Source of the DNA: Fulvivirga sediminis
Lineage (GTDB): Bacteria > Bacteroidota > Bacteroidia > Cytophagales > Cyclobacteriaceae
Assembly: GCF_016757215.1 (NCBI RefSeq)
Contig: NZ_JAESIY010000008.1
Coordinates: 248,001-312,000, forward strand
Length of the DNA stretch: 64,000 bases
Direction: 5' to 3'
Part shown: in pieces, positions 20,733-30,749 of the stretch
Layout of the letters: each line of letters opens with the position of its first letter
Position numbering within the stretch: the stretch's first letter is position 1
The notes under the pieces: model-generated
Seen by the model: only the letters and a program-made list of their open reading frames with translations
What the model was told of the DNA's origin: nothing
The model's database searches: none
Made by a program: the position numbers and the translations under genes

Positions 20733-22685
20733 TTATTGCAGGATCAGTTTAGTGGTTTTTTTCATTTCCCCAGATTTAATTGTTAAGTGATATATTCCCT
20801 TATCTAATCTTGAAGGAAGGTGTATTTCACTCATTTCAGAGACAATATTGAGCTCAAAGACTATCTTTCCAGCCAGGTCTGTGATGATGAGCTGCTTTTC
20901 ATCTTCGGCCAGGTTGAGATATCTCAAATCAAGAGTGAAAGTATTATTAATTACCGGATTAGGGTATGCTAATGAATTCGATCTGAATACTTCTTCATGA
21001 GCAGTTTTGGCTATTCTAGCTGAACTTCCTGAAGTTCCCCAGTCGAAAACTTCCCATCCTCCAATAGAGCCTCTGTCACAGTACATGGCAGATTCACCAT
21101 TTTCAGAAGACACATACTTTCCATTGAAACCGCGAAGCGCTACTGAGCCACTCCCCATATCAATCCAATCGAAAGCTTCCCACCCACTAATGGAATTCCG
21201 ATCGCACATCATCGCTGATTCGCCGTTTTCTGAAGATATAAACTTGCCATTAGATCCTTTTAAACCAACTTTTCCGTCAGTAGTGCTTATTACTGTAAAT
21301 TGTTCCCAGTTGCTAACCGAAGCACGGTTACACATTATTCCTGACTGACCATTTTCTGAAGATACATACCTGTTATTACTTCCTCTCAACCAAATGGTTT
21401 GGCCAATAGGTGCTCCATTATTATCATTCGTGCTACCTGTAAACTTTACTGCCTCATAAAACCCCTGATGAAAAGTAAACCCAGGAGTGCCATTACCTAT
21501 GTTGTTTTGGCAGAAACTGATCATATTATTATAGGCATTAGCGGGTGGGGTTCCTCCATTCTTAATATAATCCCTTACTTGATTATATTCACTGCCAGGA
21601 TGGATGGTCCATAGACATCGATCATGATACATTTTCTTAAAAGACCAAGGAAAGTAGCCAACGTTGTTATTAATACACCAATCAGTCATTTCTCTGAGCA
21701 CAGACATGTCATTCTCACCGTACTCTCCTAAAATTAATGGAACATTCAACCGGTTGGTAGTGGCTAACCTATCATTAAGTGCGGAAACATCATTGGCATA
21801 ATGGTGTGTTTGATATACTAAATTATTGTCCCACTTAGCATACACACCTGTTTGGCTTTGTGTATAGCCATCTTGCCAGTCTAGCTTGGACATGTCCGAC
21901 CCCCACCAGCTTCCTTCGGCCACTATAATGTGGTTGTTGTCTACTTCACGAATGGCATTACGCATAGTAATCATTGAAGGCATCAACTCATACTCTCTGC
22001 CTGGTTGAGGTACCGGTTCATTAAGAAGATCATATCCCCAAATTACGGGCTCGTTTTTGTAGTGATTGGCAATATGACGCCAGACCTGAGAAGCGATACT
22101 GATGTTGTTACCATCCCAAAAATGGACTGACTCTCTCGGTTGGCTGGAGTTGGAATCATTATTATCACTATGGTCTCCTGGGTTTTGATAACCAGGAGCA
22201 GCATGCATGTCAAGAAGCACGTACATACCATGGGTTCGACAAAAATTCACAACCCTATCAATATACTGGAAGCCACGATTCGATACACTAGCGCTATTCC
22301 AGTCCCAGAACAAATTGAAATGAAAAGGAATTCTTACAGAATTAAATCCCATGTTTTTCAGGTCAATGATAGTCTGTTCGTTTACATAATTCAATCGCCA
22401 CTGATGCTCAAATTCAATCGCCTGGCTTAAATTGCCTCCAAAGGCAGATTTTACACCATTAAAGAATTGTGTATGAGTTCGGTACTCAAAATCACCCATC
22501 ATAAGATAACCTTCCCACAATAGCCAGTTCCCCAGATTAATACCTTTCATAAAAACAGTATTGCCGTTATCGTCTACAATCTGATTGCCCTGTGTGTGCA
22601 GGTACTGCCCCTGAGTGACTATACTCGAACAGGCTATGATAAAAAAGAATGCAAACATTCTTTTAATGAAATAAAGACATTTCAT
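20733..22685 (-). CDS. Secreted GH5 glycoside hydrolase with fascin-like module
   Basis: 650-residue secreted enzyme. After a signal peptide, the GH5 (cellulase-type) TIM barrel spans about residues 30-395, with NLGNWLLWEGYL and FNSVRIPFHFN. The acid/base Glu223 is in YDLLNEP and the nucleophile Glu321 in LILGEYGEN. Residues ~430-552 contain three ~47-residue units (xxxYVSSENGES ... CDRxSIxGWExFDW) that resemble a fascin-like beta-trefoil, probably carbohydrate- or protein-binding. Residues ~575-650 are a T9SS type A sorting domain (YPNPVINNTF ... LDKGIYHLTIKSG). The substrate is a beta-glucan or related glycan; endo-1,4 or 1,3 specificity cannot be read from the sequence. Confidence 0.9.
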   Translation of the reverse strand: MKCLYFIKRMFAFFFIIACSSIVTQGQYLHTQGNQIVDDNGNTVFMKGINLGNWLLWEGYLMMGDFEYRTHTQFFNGVKSAFGGNLSQAIEFEHQWRLNYVNEQTIIDLKNMGFNSVRIPFHFNLFWDWNSASVSNRGFQYIDRVVNFCRTHGMYVLLDMHAAPGYQNPGDHSDNNDSNSSQPRESVHFWDGNNISIASQVWRHIANHYKNEPVIWGYDLLNEPVPQPGREYELMPSMITMRNAIREVDNNHIIVAEGSWWGSDMSKLDWQDGYTQSQTGVYAKWDNNLVYQTHHYANDVSALNDRLATTNRLNVPLILGEYGENDMSVLREMTDWCINNNVGYFPWSFKKMYHDRCLWTIHPGSEYNQVRDYIKNGGTPPANAYNNMISFCQNNIGNGTPGFTFHQGFYEAVKFTGSTNDNNGAPIGQTIWLRGSNNRYVSSENGQSGIMCNRASVSNWEQFTVISTTDGKVGLKGSNGKFISSENGESAMMCDRNSISGWEAFDWIDMGSGSVALRGFNGKYVSSENGESAMYCDRGSIGGWEVFDWGTSGSSARIAKTAHEEVFRSNSLAYPNPVINNTFTLDLRYLNLAEDEKQLIITDLAGKIVFELNIVSEMSEIHLPSRLDKGIYHLTIKSGEMKKTTKLILQ

Positions 22686-22723
22686 ATTATAATAGATTTA
22701 GTTGAACATATAACTTAAAACAA

Positions 22724-22733
22724 TTACCGGTAA
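22724..22733. promoter_or_regulatory. Palindrome upstream of the GH5 gene
   Basis: TTACCGGTAA is a perfect 10-base palindrome, 38 bases upstream of the GH5 start codon. Its CCGG centre resembles LacI-family operators, but no regulator gene is nearby. It is a weaker match to the operator-like sites found at the mannosidase and GH16 genes. Confidence 0.3.
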
Positions 22734-23013
22734 CGTTTGCAATCATAGTAAAACATCACACAAATTATAAATATATCGCTACGCTTTAATTACGCCTGAA
22801 TTTTATTTGTAATGAATTTATTACGTCATCATTTTTTAAGGTGCTGTTAATTAGTTGTTTATGAATAGTGTTTGATTTTAAAAACAAAGAGCTGTTTGAT
22901 TGTATTATAGCGTGATCTTCTGAGATGTCTTAAAATCATACGAAGAAGCTAATACAGGTGAGCTAATCTTTGGGTTCTAGAATTGATAGTTGAATGTTCT
23001 TTAAGGGGGTGTT

Positions 23014-23223
23014 TAATTTCAAGTATTGTATAAAGCTGTGGTTGTAGAAGCAAATTCTTTTGTGGAGCTGCGCCAGTTTCCTGAGTTCGAGGTAGCTTTT
23101 GCTGAGGAGTCAAATACCATTTCGAGCAGTGAAATAGCTTTAGAAGACAACAAGCCTGGTATCTACCTATTGGTATTAGAGGTAGGAGGTAAGTCGGTGG
23201 TAAAGAGGATTATGATAAAATAA
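23014..23223 (+). pseudogene. Remnant of a T9SS type A sorting domain
   Basis: A short reading frame bounded by a stop at 23014-23016 ends in NKPGIYLLVLEVGGKSVVKR followed by IMIK and a stop. This is the usual final strand pair of type A T9SS sorting domains (GIYLL ... K). No signal peptide, no catalytic domain and no YPNP start of the domain is present. It is best read as the leftover 3' end of a deleted secreted-protein gene. The rest of the gap 22686-23364 is AT-rich and shows only the palindrome at 22724. Confidence 0.55.
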
Positions 23224-23364
23224 ATCTGTTTCTGAGTAATATTATTTCTATATTTGTTGCTTAATAGTTTATTGCTGAATAATAACATTATTGTTGGTTT
23301 TATTTTTTAAGAATCGATCTGGTCACACAAAATGATTAGTATCGGTTGACTAAATTTTTTATTA

Positions 23365-26300
23365 GTGAACCTAAGATACCTATTTCAATTACTTGTAGTA
23401 ATTGGATTAATACTATGCTATAATATTACCAAGGCGTCTCATATTATAGGAGGAGAATTAACTTACCGATGCACTGGTAATAGCCGTTATGAGATTTTCT
23501 TAACTATTTATAGTGATTGCGGATCTCAAGCCATCTTGGAGAGATATTACCCTATCAATTATTACGCTACAGATTTAGGAATAGAAGCCTCAAATCCACT
23601 TTCGTTTAACGTGTACAAATCTTCAGTAGAAGAGGTGCCGTTGGCTTGTAGTTCGGCGGTCACCACCTGTAATGGAGGTACAGCACTGGGAGTTCAAAAA
23701 GTGGTTTATAGAGGAGTGGTTAACCTACAAGCTTATGAGCCAAGTGAAGATTGGCGATTTTTCTGGCAGCGTGCGGCCAGAAGTGAGATGATTACCAACC
23801 TTATCACTCCGCAGTACCAAGATTTTTTTATAGAAGCTTCTATTAATACACAGAAAGCCGCTTGTAATAACTCAGTTACTTTTTCAGGGCCAGCATTGGT
23901 TAATGCTTGTAGCAATCAGGAATACACCTTTAATAATGGTGCTGTGGATCCAGATGGAGATGAGTTAAGGTATGCCTTGGCTACTCCTAAGGTAAACTAC
24001 AATACTGAGGTGGTGTATTCAAGTGCTCATGGTTACAATGCCACTAACTTCATGATTTTTCAAGATGATCCTGTATTTAACCCTAACAGTGGAGACTTAA
24101 CTTTTAACATCTTACCTTCAGCAGCATATCAGGTAGGCATAACAGATTATAAGGTAGAAGAATATAGAAATGGCGAATTAATAGGCTGGGTGCGTAGAGG
24201 TATTCAGGTAACAAGTATTGACTGTGAAAACAAACTACCTGAGATATCTGATTTTAAAGAGGTAAGTTCAGATTCTTACAGCGTTTGCGCAGGAGAAAGT
24301 ATCAATCTTAGCTTTGATGTTTCAGATGAGGATATGCCTGCAGGAATTAAAGTTTCATTGTTGAGTGGTCCTCTTCGGGCCTTTATGGTGGCAAATAATG
24401 ACACGCCCAATCCTCAAGGCAGAATTATATGGAATACATCAGTAACTGATGCTGGTGAGTATCAGTTTGTGGTTCAGGCTAGTGATAACTATTGTCCTAT
24501 TCCGGGTATTACCACCAAGACCTTTACAGTAACAGTTAATTCAGCGCCCGTTTTTGATTTGGGAAAAGATGAGTTAATAGCTTGTGATGATAGAGTTTTG
24601 CTAGACCCTGCTATAAATGGAGGGCAGGGTAATTATGACTATAAATGGAGTAATGGCTCAACCGAAGCCACTTTGGAAGCACAGATTGGTGGCTATGGAC
24701 TTATTGTTACTGACGAGATAGGCTGTTCTTATAAAGACAGTATTAACTTTGAAAATGAAATTTTGGTTAATTTCGGAGCCATACCACGTTGCGCAGGTAT
24801 TCCGGTTAATTTTTCAGATAGTTCTGTTCATAGAAATTCAGCTAAAAAGATAGTAGGCTGGTCATGGGATTTTGGAGATGGAGGTACATCCAATCTGCAG
24901 AATCCAGAGCATACCTTTGCCAAGGCAGATATCTACGATGTAACGCTCACAGTTACTGATGATAGTCCTGCTGCTTGTACTAATAGTTTTACAAAACAAA
25001 TAATAATATGTGATCCGCCAGAATTTAGTATTAACCTTAGTGGACACTGCACTTATGAAGCACTTAAGTTATTCGTACTGCCGGTCAGTGATACGTGTAG
25101 TTTTCTAGATACTCTTATTTATGATTTGGGAGATACGGTGATTAGAAAGGTAAAAACAGATTCTCTATTTTATCAGGTGAGCTGTTCATTTAATAAGGAA
25201 GGAGACTACCCGTTCACAGTAACAGGTATTAGTTCTAGTGGATGTGAAAATGTGAAAACAGTAACCTTTCATATAGATCCGAGTCCTGTTGTTAGATTAC
25301 GTCAAAATAGCTTTTATTTGAAATGTAGCTCCCCAGACTCTTTGTTGCAATCCTTTATCATACAGGAGGGTACAGGTGCTCTTCAATATGAATGGAACAA
25401 TGGTCTTTCTACTCCGGATATATGGATTAGTAGCTCAGGAGATTATTCTGTTACTGTTACGGATGAGGTGGGGTGTACTTCTTCTGATGGTCTTCGCGTT
25501 ACCTATCCGTTGCGTGCTAATTTTTCATATGATCCATATTGCGAGGCTGGAGATGTAATTCAATTTCATGATAAAACAGTAGAGTATGTAAATACTATTA
25601 CCAGCTACAGTTGGGATTTTGACGATCCTGCTTCAGGCGCTAACAATACGTCTTCAGTACCTTCTCCAAAGCATGATTTTACTAATGAAAGAGATTATGC
25701 AGTAACACTGGTAGTGAAAGATGATGACGGCTGTGAATCATTTACCAGAAAATATGTTTACAATACCTCTATTGACAATAACTATCAAGTTACACCCGCT
25801 TCAGGAGAGATCTGCTTGGGTGATTTCATAGGGTTAGAAGGGCCGCAGGGACCACACATTGATAAGTATACTTATGATTTTAAGGATACGCTGGCATTTG
25901 ATACATTGAGAGTGTTAAACTATATGTATGATGCTCCAGGTGAGTATGATATTGACCTTAAGGTTCGATATAATTTTAACAATGATGCTACCGGTTCATG
26001 TGAAACTGATTTTTCTAAAAAAATGATAGTGCATGAAAATCCTGAGGTAGAGATAAAGGCATCGCAAGACCGTTTTTGTAAAGGCGATGAAATTATATTT
26101 AATTATGAATCTACAAAGAAGATTCAATCAGTAGAATGGGATGTTTATAACCAAAAATCGGGAGTGCATTTTATTAGTACTGACAATGAGCTTATATATA
26201 CATTTAAAGAGCGAGCACAGTTTTCAGTAACCCTTACAGCCACTGATATCAATGGCTGTACTGATACAGATAGAATGAGCGGGTTTGCAGATGAGCTATC

Positions 26301-27330
26301 CGAGCCAAGTTTCCTAGTTGAAGATGGCGACCTATGCGCAAAGGTGCCGGTTTTATTTAAAGAGAATTTCAGGGATGAGTTTGAAAATATTACAGATTAC
26401 AGATGGGATTTTGGAGATGGTGAAATTCTGGAAGGTCAGGTGCCGTTTCCGATGATTACTCATTCCTATCAGAGAGGTGGCCAATATTGGGTTACACTTA
26501 CTGTGATTAATCGTTTTTCGGGTTGTGAAAAAACAACCTCAGCAATACCTGTTAACATCAAGTTTCCTCCTCATATAGATTTTGAGTTTGATGAAGGCTG
26601 TGAAAGAAGCCCTGTTCCTTTCACTAACACTACTACTCCAGGAGATGGTGAAATAGCCACTTACCAATGGATTTTCCCTGATGGCACTACCAGCAACGAA
26701 GAAAATCCAAGCCATATTTTTGAAAATTCAGGCACTTATCCTGTAAGCCTGGTTTCATCTTCCACTATAGGCTGTTTTGATACACTAACCCAGAGGATTT
26801 ACATAAAACCATCACCTAGAGCAGGGGTAGAAGTGCAGGGAGGTTTTGTAGAAGCCTTTATTCCTTTTCAGTTTTATGATGATTCTGAAGGAGATATCAT
26901 TTCTTATTACTGGGATTTTGGTGATGGAGGTACGTCAGAGGAGCGAGATCCGATACATACTTACGATGCCATAACCAAGTACCCTTTAACTCATATAGTT
27001 ACCAATACTTATGAATGTCAGGATACGCTTATAGTACTACTAGACCTGAATGTTTACTTAGATATTCCTACGGCTTTTTCACCAAATGATGATGGTAAAA
27101 ATGATGAGTTCAGGTTGATTCAGCAAGGCATTAAGAAACTACACACGTTTAAAATTTATAACCGCCACGGACAGGTGGTTTTTGATGCTGGGGGTGATGT
27201 AAATGCCGTTTGGGATGGTACTTATAATGATAGAGCACAGCCTGCAGGGGTGTATATTGCTCATGTTCAAGCTTCTGGAGCTTATGATACCTATTTTAAT
27301 TTTAAGAAGAATATAACGCTTTTAAGATGA
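23365..27330 (+). CDS. PKD-domain gliding-type adhesin
   Basis: 1321-residue secreted protein starting at GTG 23365; an in-frame stop at 23347 leaves no earlier ATG. The signal peptide ends before SHIIGGELTYRC, an N-terminal signature I associate with Bacteroidota gliding-associated surface proteins. PKD-type units with WDFGDG or variants lie near residues 497, 747, 1010, 1098 and 1180. The last ~90 residues are a type B gliding-motility-associated C-terminal domain (IPTAFSPNDDGKNDEF ... PAGVYIAHV). It overlaps the next gene by four bases (ATGA), so it is translationally linked to a PorP/SprF protein and then a PorE-like protein. It is likely a cell-surface adhesin exported by T9SS. Confidence 0.9.
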   Translation: MNLRYLFQLLVVIGLILCYNITKASHIIGGELTYRCTGNSRYEIFLTIYSDCGSQAILERYYPINYYATDLGIEASNPLSFNVYKSSVEEVPLACSSAVTTCNGGTALGVQKVVYRGVVNLQAYEPSEDWRFFWQRAARSEMITNLITPQYQDFFIEASINTQKAACNNSVTFSGPALVNACSNQEYTFNNGAVDPDGDELRYALATPKVNYNTEVVYSSAHGYNATNFMIFQDDPVFNPNSGDLTFNILPSAAYQVGITDYKVEEYRNGELIGWVRRGIQVTSIDCENKLPEISDFKEVSSDSYSVCAGESINLSFDVSDEDMPAGIKVSLLSGPLRAFMVANNDTPNPQGRIIWNTSVTDAGEYQFVVQASDNYCPIPGITTKTFTVTVNSAPVFDLGKDELIACDDRVLLDPAINGGQGNYDYKWSNGSTEATLEAQIGGYGLIVTDEIGCSYKDSINFENEILVNFGAIPRCAGIPVNFSDSSVHRNSAKKIVGWSWDFGDGGTSNLQNPEHTFAKADIYDVTLTVTDDSPAACTNSFTKQIIICDPPEFSINLSGHCTYEALKLFVLPVSDTCSFLDTLIYDLGDTVIRKVKTDSLFYQVSCSFNKEGDYPFTVTGISSSGCENVKTVTFHIDPSPVVRLRQNSFYLKCSSPDSLLQSFIIQEGTGALQYEWNNGLSTPDIWISSSGDYSVTVTDEVGCTSSDGLRVTYPLRANFSYDPYCEAGDVIQFHDKTVEYVNTITSYSWDFDDPASGANNTSSVPSPKHDFTNERDYAVTLVVKDDDGCESFTRKYVYNTSIDNNYQVTPASGEICLGDFIGLEGPQGPHIDKYTYDFKDTLAFDTLRVLNYMYDAPGEYDIDLKVRYNFNNDATGSCETDFSKKMIVHENPEVEIKASQDRFCKGDEIIFNYESTKKIQSVEWDVYNQKSGVHFISTDNELIYTFKERAQFSVTLTATDINGCTDTDRMSGFADELSEPSFLVEDGDLCAKVPVLFKENFRDEFENITDYRWDFGDGEILEGQVPFPMITHSYQRGGQYWVTLTVINRFSGCEKTTSAIPVNIKFPPHIDFEFDEGCERSPVPFTNTTTPGDGEIATYQWIFPDGTTSNEENPSHIFENSGTYPVSLVSSSTIGCFDTLTQRIYIKPSPRAGVEVQGGFVEAFIPFQFYDDSEGDIISYYWDFGDGGTSEERDPIHTYDAITKYPLTHIVTNTYECQDTLIVLLDLNVYLDIPTAFSPNDDGKNDEFRLIQQGIKKLHTFKIYNRHGQVVFDAGGDVNAVWDGTYNDRAQPAGVYIAHVQASGAYDTYFNFKKNITLLR

Positions 27331-28367
27331 GATTAGTTGGCTTACTGGTAGTCATCTTTTGCCTGTTTATTTCTGTTTGTCAAGCTCAGATACAAGAGGT
27401 GAAATTTACCCAATTTTTTAATTTTCCGCTATCTATGCAGCCCGCAGCTACTGGTAATTTTCAGGAGGCTTATCGGGTGGCTGGTATTTATCGAAAGCAA
27501 TGGAATAGTATAGATTCTGAGTTTCAGACCTTTGGTGTGGCCGGAGATATGAAGTTCAACCGAGGTTTTTACTCTGGCGATAGCTGGGGGGTAGGCTTTT
27601 ATATTTTAGATGACCACTTGGGGCAAGGACTCATGCAGAGTCAGGAACTTGGGGTATCAGCCGCGTATCATCATCCACTAGATTTTCAAGGGAGACATCG
27701 GCTTTCTTTAGGTATTAATTTAAGCTACACCATTTCATCTTTTGATATTAATAAACTTACTTTTGAAAGCCAGTATGTAGGCTTTGTGCCTGATCTTAAT
27801 GCGCCTAATGGGGAGCCATTCTCTAGCGATAATATGGCTAACTATGATGCGGGAGCAGGTTTGGCTTACAGCTTTTTAATCAACAAAAAATGGCAAACCA
27901 GTATCTATGCGTCATGGCTCAATATGGTTCAGCCGCAAGAGAGTTTTTTTAGCGATTCCCTTTCATATGCTCATATGAATAGAAAGCTTATTTCTGGTAA
28001 AGTGAAATATACTGTAAACGAGAAAGTAGCGCTTGTGCCGAGATGGCTGGTTAGCCTGCAGCAAAATGAAACAGAAGTGAGCAGTGGTATAGTAGGTGAA
28101 TATACAGTAGATCAACACAAACGATTTAGGGTAGATTTAGGTACTTTTACCCAGTGGGCTGAATATCTTGTTCTGTATGCCGGCGGCACATATCAAGGCA
28201 TAGAGCTGCATGTGAGCTATGATTTTTCAATCTCAGGCCTAAAAGAAATTGCAGAGGTGGAAGAGGTAGATTTTTCTAACCCTGGTGTTTTTGAAATATC
28301 ATTTATTTATAGAGGCCGAAAGAAAAGTGATAAAGGAAGTTATGCGGTACCTTGTAGGATTTTTTAG
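27327..28367 (+). CDS. PorP/SprF family outer-membrane protein
   Basis: 346-residue paralogue of the protein at 17323. The signal peptide ends at VCQAQ; the family segment FTQFFNFPLSMQPAATGNF is near residue 27, followed by beta-barrel strands and the ending VSYDFSISGLKE ... PGVFEISFIYRG. Its ATG overlaps the stop of the upstream adhesin, and the following OmpA-family gene starts one base after its stop. The three genes form one compact operon for making and anchoring a type B adhesin. The family name is secure; the dedicated-partner role is inferred from context. Confidence 0.92.
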   Translation: MRLVGLLVVIFCLFISVCQAQIQEVKFTQFFNFPLSMQPAATGNFQEAYRVAGIYRKQWNSIDSEFQTFGVAGDMKFNRGFYSGDSWGVGFYILDDHLGQGLMQSQELGVSAAYHHPLDFQGRHRLSLGINLSYTISSFDINKLTFESQYVGFVPDLNAPNGEPFSSDNMANYDAGAGLAYSFLINKKWQTSIYASWLNMVQPQESFFSDSLSYAHMNRKLISGKVKYTVNEKVALVPRWLVSLQQNETEVSSGIVGEYTVDQHKRFRVDLGTFTQWAEYLVLYAGGTYQGIELHVSYDFSISGLKEIAEVEEVDFSNPGVFEISFIYRGRKKSDKGSYAVPCRIF

Positions 28368-28368
28368 T

Positions 28369-30438
28369 ATGAAGAAGTTACTTGTTTTATCTCTAATTAT
28401 TGCTTGTACTGTGGTTACGTCTAATGGGCAAAGTAGCGGTGATGTGTTAAAAATGGCACAAAGAAGTTTCAAAAAGGGCAACTACTATGATGCTATTCCT
28501 TTATATGAAAAGTACCTTCAGACTAATCGAAAAGATATACAAAGCTCGTATGAATTAGCGGAAGCACTTTACGCTTCAAGGAATCATTCTGAGGCCATCA
28601 ATGCTTATAGTAGTTTACTAAAACTAGTGCAGAGCGATAAGGAGCTGAAAAATAATTATTACCTGGCGTATTTACATTATGGAAATAGTCTTATGGCTGT
28701 GCAGCAATATGAAGAAGCCAAGAAACAGTATCTCGATTTTTTAAGGTTAAGGCCGACAAGTCCTGATTATAGAGAACTCAAAAGAATTGCCAATGCAAAA
28801 ATAAGATCTTGTTCAGAGGCACAGGAAATGCTTCAGGATGCTTATGTAAGAGATTATCAAATAGAGATGTTGCCCGAGGTAATAAACAGCCCTTATTCTG
28901 ATTTTGGACCTGTATGGCTAGATCAATTTTCTTTATTGTTTACTTCACTACCATCAGATACCCTAGTAATGGTGAAAGATGATGAAGACTTTGCACCGGT
29001 AAATAAGCTGTATATCTCTAAAAGACAAAATGGTGATTGGCAGAAGCCAGAGGAAGCCTATGATTTTAATCATGAATTCTTTCACACAGCCAATGGCAGC
29101 CTTTCTATGGACGGGAAGTCTTTTGCCTTTAGCATTTGTCAGGAAAATGATAATCATGAAGTAAGGTGTGCTATCTATGTGTCTAACAAAAAACATGGCC
29201 AATGGAGTAAGCCTGAGAAAATCAAGGGAGGGGTGAATCAATCTGCTTATACCAACACACAACCTTCATTTGGAGAGTATACCAGACGTCGTATGACTTC
29301 AGAAGTGCTATATTTTGTGTCAGATAGGCCGGGCGGAAAGGGAGGTTTAGATATATGGTATTCAGCCATTAGCCGCACAGGAGAGTGGGCCGAGCCTATC
29401 AATTGTGGGAGTAGTATCAATAGCACAGGAAATGAAATAACGCCTTTTTATGATAAAGAATCCGGACAGCTATTTTTTAGCTCTGACTATCATTATGGTA
29501 TGGGCGGCTATGATGTGTTTAAGGCTGAAGGAGCTCTAAAAAGCTGGCGCAGACCAGAGAATTTGGGAGCATCAATCAATACTGGTTTTGATGAAACCTA
29601 TTTTTCATGGCGGGTGAGCAATGCTAATGGTACATTCGTGTCTAATAGAGAGGAGAATAAATCTGTTTTTGGTAAAAACTGCTGTGATGACATCTATTTC
29701 CTGGAAAAGCAACAGGTGAATGAATTGCCAGCAATGGTTATTAATGAGGATTCTGTCAAACTGCCAGAGGTGGATATTGTCTTGGGGCTGTACAGTTATG
29801 ATAGCCAGGATAGTATAGAAGCCAGCTTCTTAACAGATAAGAAAGGTGACTTTAAATTAAGATATAAGCTGGGTTACAGTATAGAAGTGGCGGCTTCAAA
29901 AACTGGTTATGATAAGAGTTACAAAGACTTGAGACCTGATGATCTGCCAGATACACTGATTATAGTATTGAATAAAGCTGCAGAAAAAGAAAAAATAGAT
30001 AATATAAACACAATTGAGCCAGATCAGCCCATGGTATTCTCTGAGAAGATGCTTAATAAAATCAATATCAAGAAGGGTTCAGTTTTAGTCTTAGAGAATA
30101 TTTATTTTGACTTTGCTGATGCTAAAATTCAGCCAGAAGCATTAGAGGACTTGGATGTACTGGAGCGTTTTCTTGTCAACAATCCACAAGTGAAAATAGA
30201 AATCAGTGGCCATACAGATAGTAAGGGAGATGATGAGCTTAACCTCAAGTTATCTCAAGCCAGGTCCAATAGCATTAGAGACTACCTCATAGGAAAAGGT
30301 ATTTCCTCAGATCGGTTAGTTCCAGTAGGGTATGGAGAAACCAAACCTGTTGCTCCTAATGAAAATCCGGATGGATCTGATAATGAAGAAGGTAGGAGAA
30401 AGAACAGAAGAACAGAAGTAGTGATTCTTGAATATTGA
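28369..30438 (+). CDS. PorE-like TPR/PD40/OmpA protein
   Basis: 689 residues from ATG 28369; a longer in-frame start inside the upstream gene lacks a signal sequence. The N-terminus MKKLLVLSLIIAC could be a very short lipoprotein signal (Cys13) or part of a longer signal peptide ending at NGQ. TPR-like helices cover ~25-150. A beta-propeller of PD40 type follows (SDRPGGKGGLDIWYS ~317; SSDYHYGMGGYDVFKA ~369), then a carboxypeptidase-regulatory-like domain (~462-530) and an OmpA C-terminal peptidoglycan-binding domain (NIYFDFADAKI ... ISGHTDSKGDDELN ... NRRTEVVI, ~574-689). This order equals that of the T9SS component PorE. It probably anchors the adhesin/PorP complex to the cell wall. Confidence 0.88.
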   Translation: MKKLLVLSLIIACTVVTSNGQSSGDVLKMAQRSFKKGNYYDAIPLYEKYLQTNRKDIQSSYELAEALYASRNHSEAINAYSSLLKLVQSDKELKNNYYLAYLHYGNSLMAVQQYEEAKKQYLDFLRLRPTSPDYRELKRIANAKIRSCSEAQEMLQDAYVRDYQIEMLPEVINSPYSDFGPVWLDQFSLLFTSLPSDTLVMVKDDEDFAPVNKLYISKRQNGDWQKPEEAYDFNHEFFHTANGSLSMDGKSFAFSICQENDNHEVRCAIYVSNKKHGQWSKPEKIKGGVNQSAYTNTQPSFGEYTRRRMTSEVLYFVSDRPGGKGGLDIWYSAISRTGEWAEPINCGSSINSTGNEITPFYDKESGQLFFSSDYHYGMGGYDVFKAEGALKSWRRPENLGASINTGFDETYFSWRVSNANGTFVSNREENKSVFGKNCCDDIYFLEKQQVNELPAMVINEDSVKLPEVDIVLGLYSYDSQDSIEASFLTDKKGDFKLRYKLGYSIEVAASKTGYDKSYKDLRPDDLPDTLIIVLNKAAEKEKIDNINTIEPDQPMVFSEKMLNKINIKKGSVLVLENIYFDFADAKIQPEALEDLDVLERFLVNNPQVKIEISGHTDSKGDDELNLKLSQARSNSIRDYLIGKGISSDRLVPVGYGETKPVAPNENPDGSDNEEGRRKNRRTEVVILEY

Positions 30439-30749
30439 TTAATTGAAAGAGCTATAGTAACAAATTAAAGGCTATATTTTAACTATACACATAATTGATG
30501 ATTCGAGAATGTGATTAGTGTTTGAAGTTAATTTAAGGCTTTTGATTAATGTGTTAGGTGTTTTTTGCTGATGAAAGACTGCTAAGTGCTTTTGATAAGG
30601 CATTAGTCTATCTAATTTTGTTTTAGGTAGGGGTAACTATGGTCACGTGGGGCTTGAAAGCAGATAAATAGCGAAATAGTATACTTATTAATTTTATTCT
30701 ATTACGAATTGTGCCATTACTACCTACTGTTTGATAAAAACAATCAAAT
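30439..30749. other. Gene-free gap
   Basis: 311 AT-rich bases between the PorE-like gene and the small membrane protein. I see no reading frame, hairpin terminator or recognisable promoter here. Confidence 0.5.
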
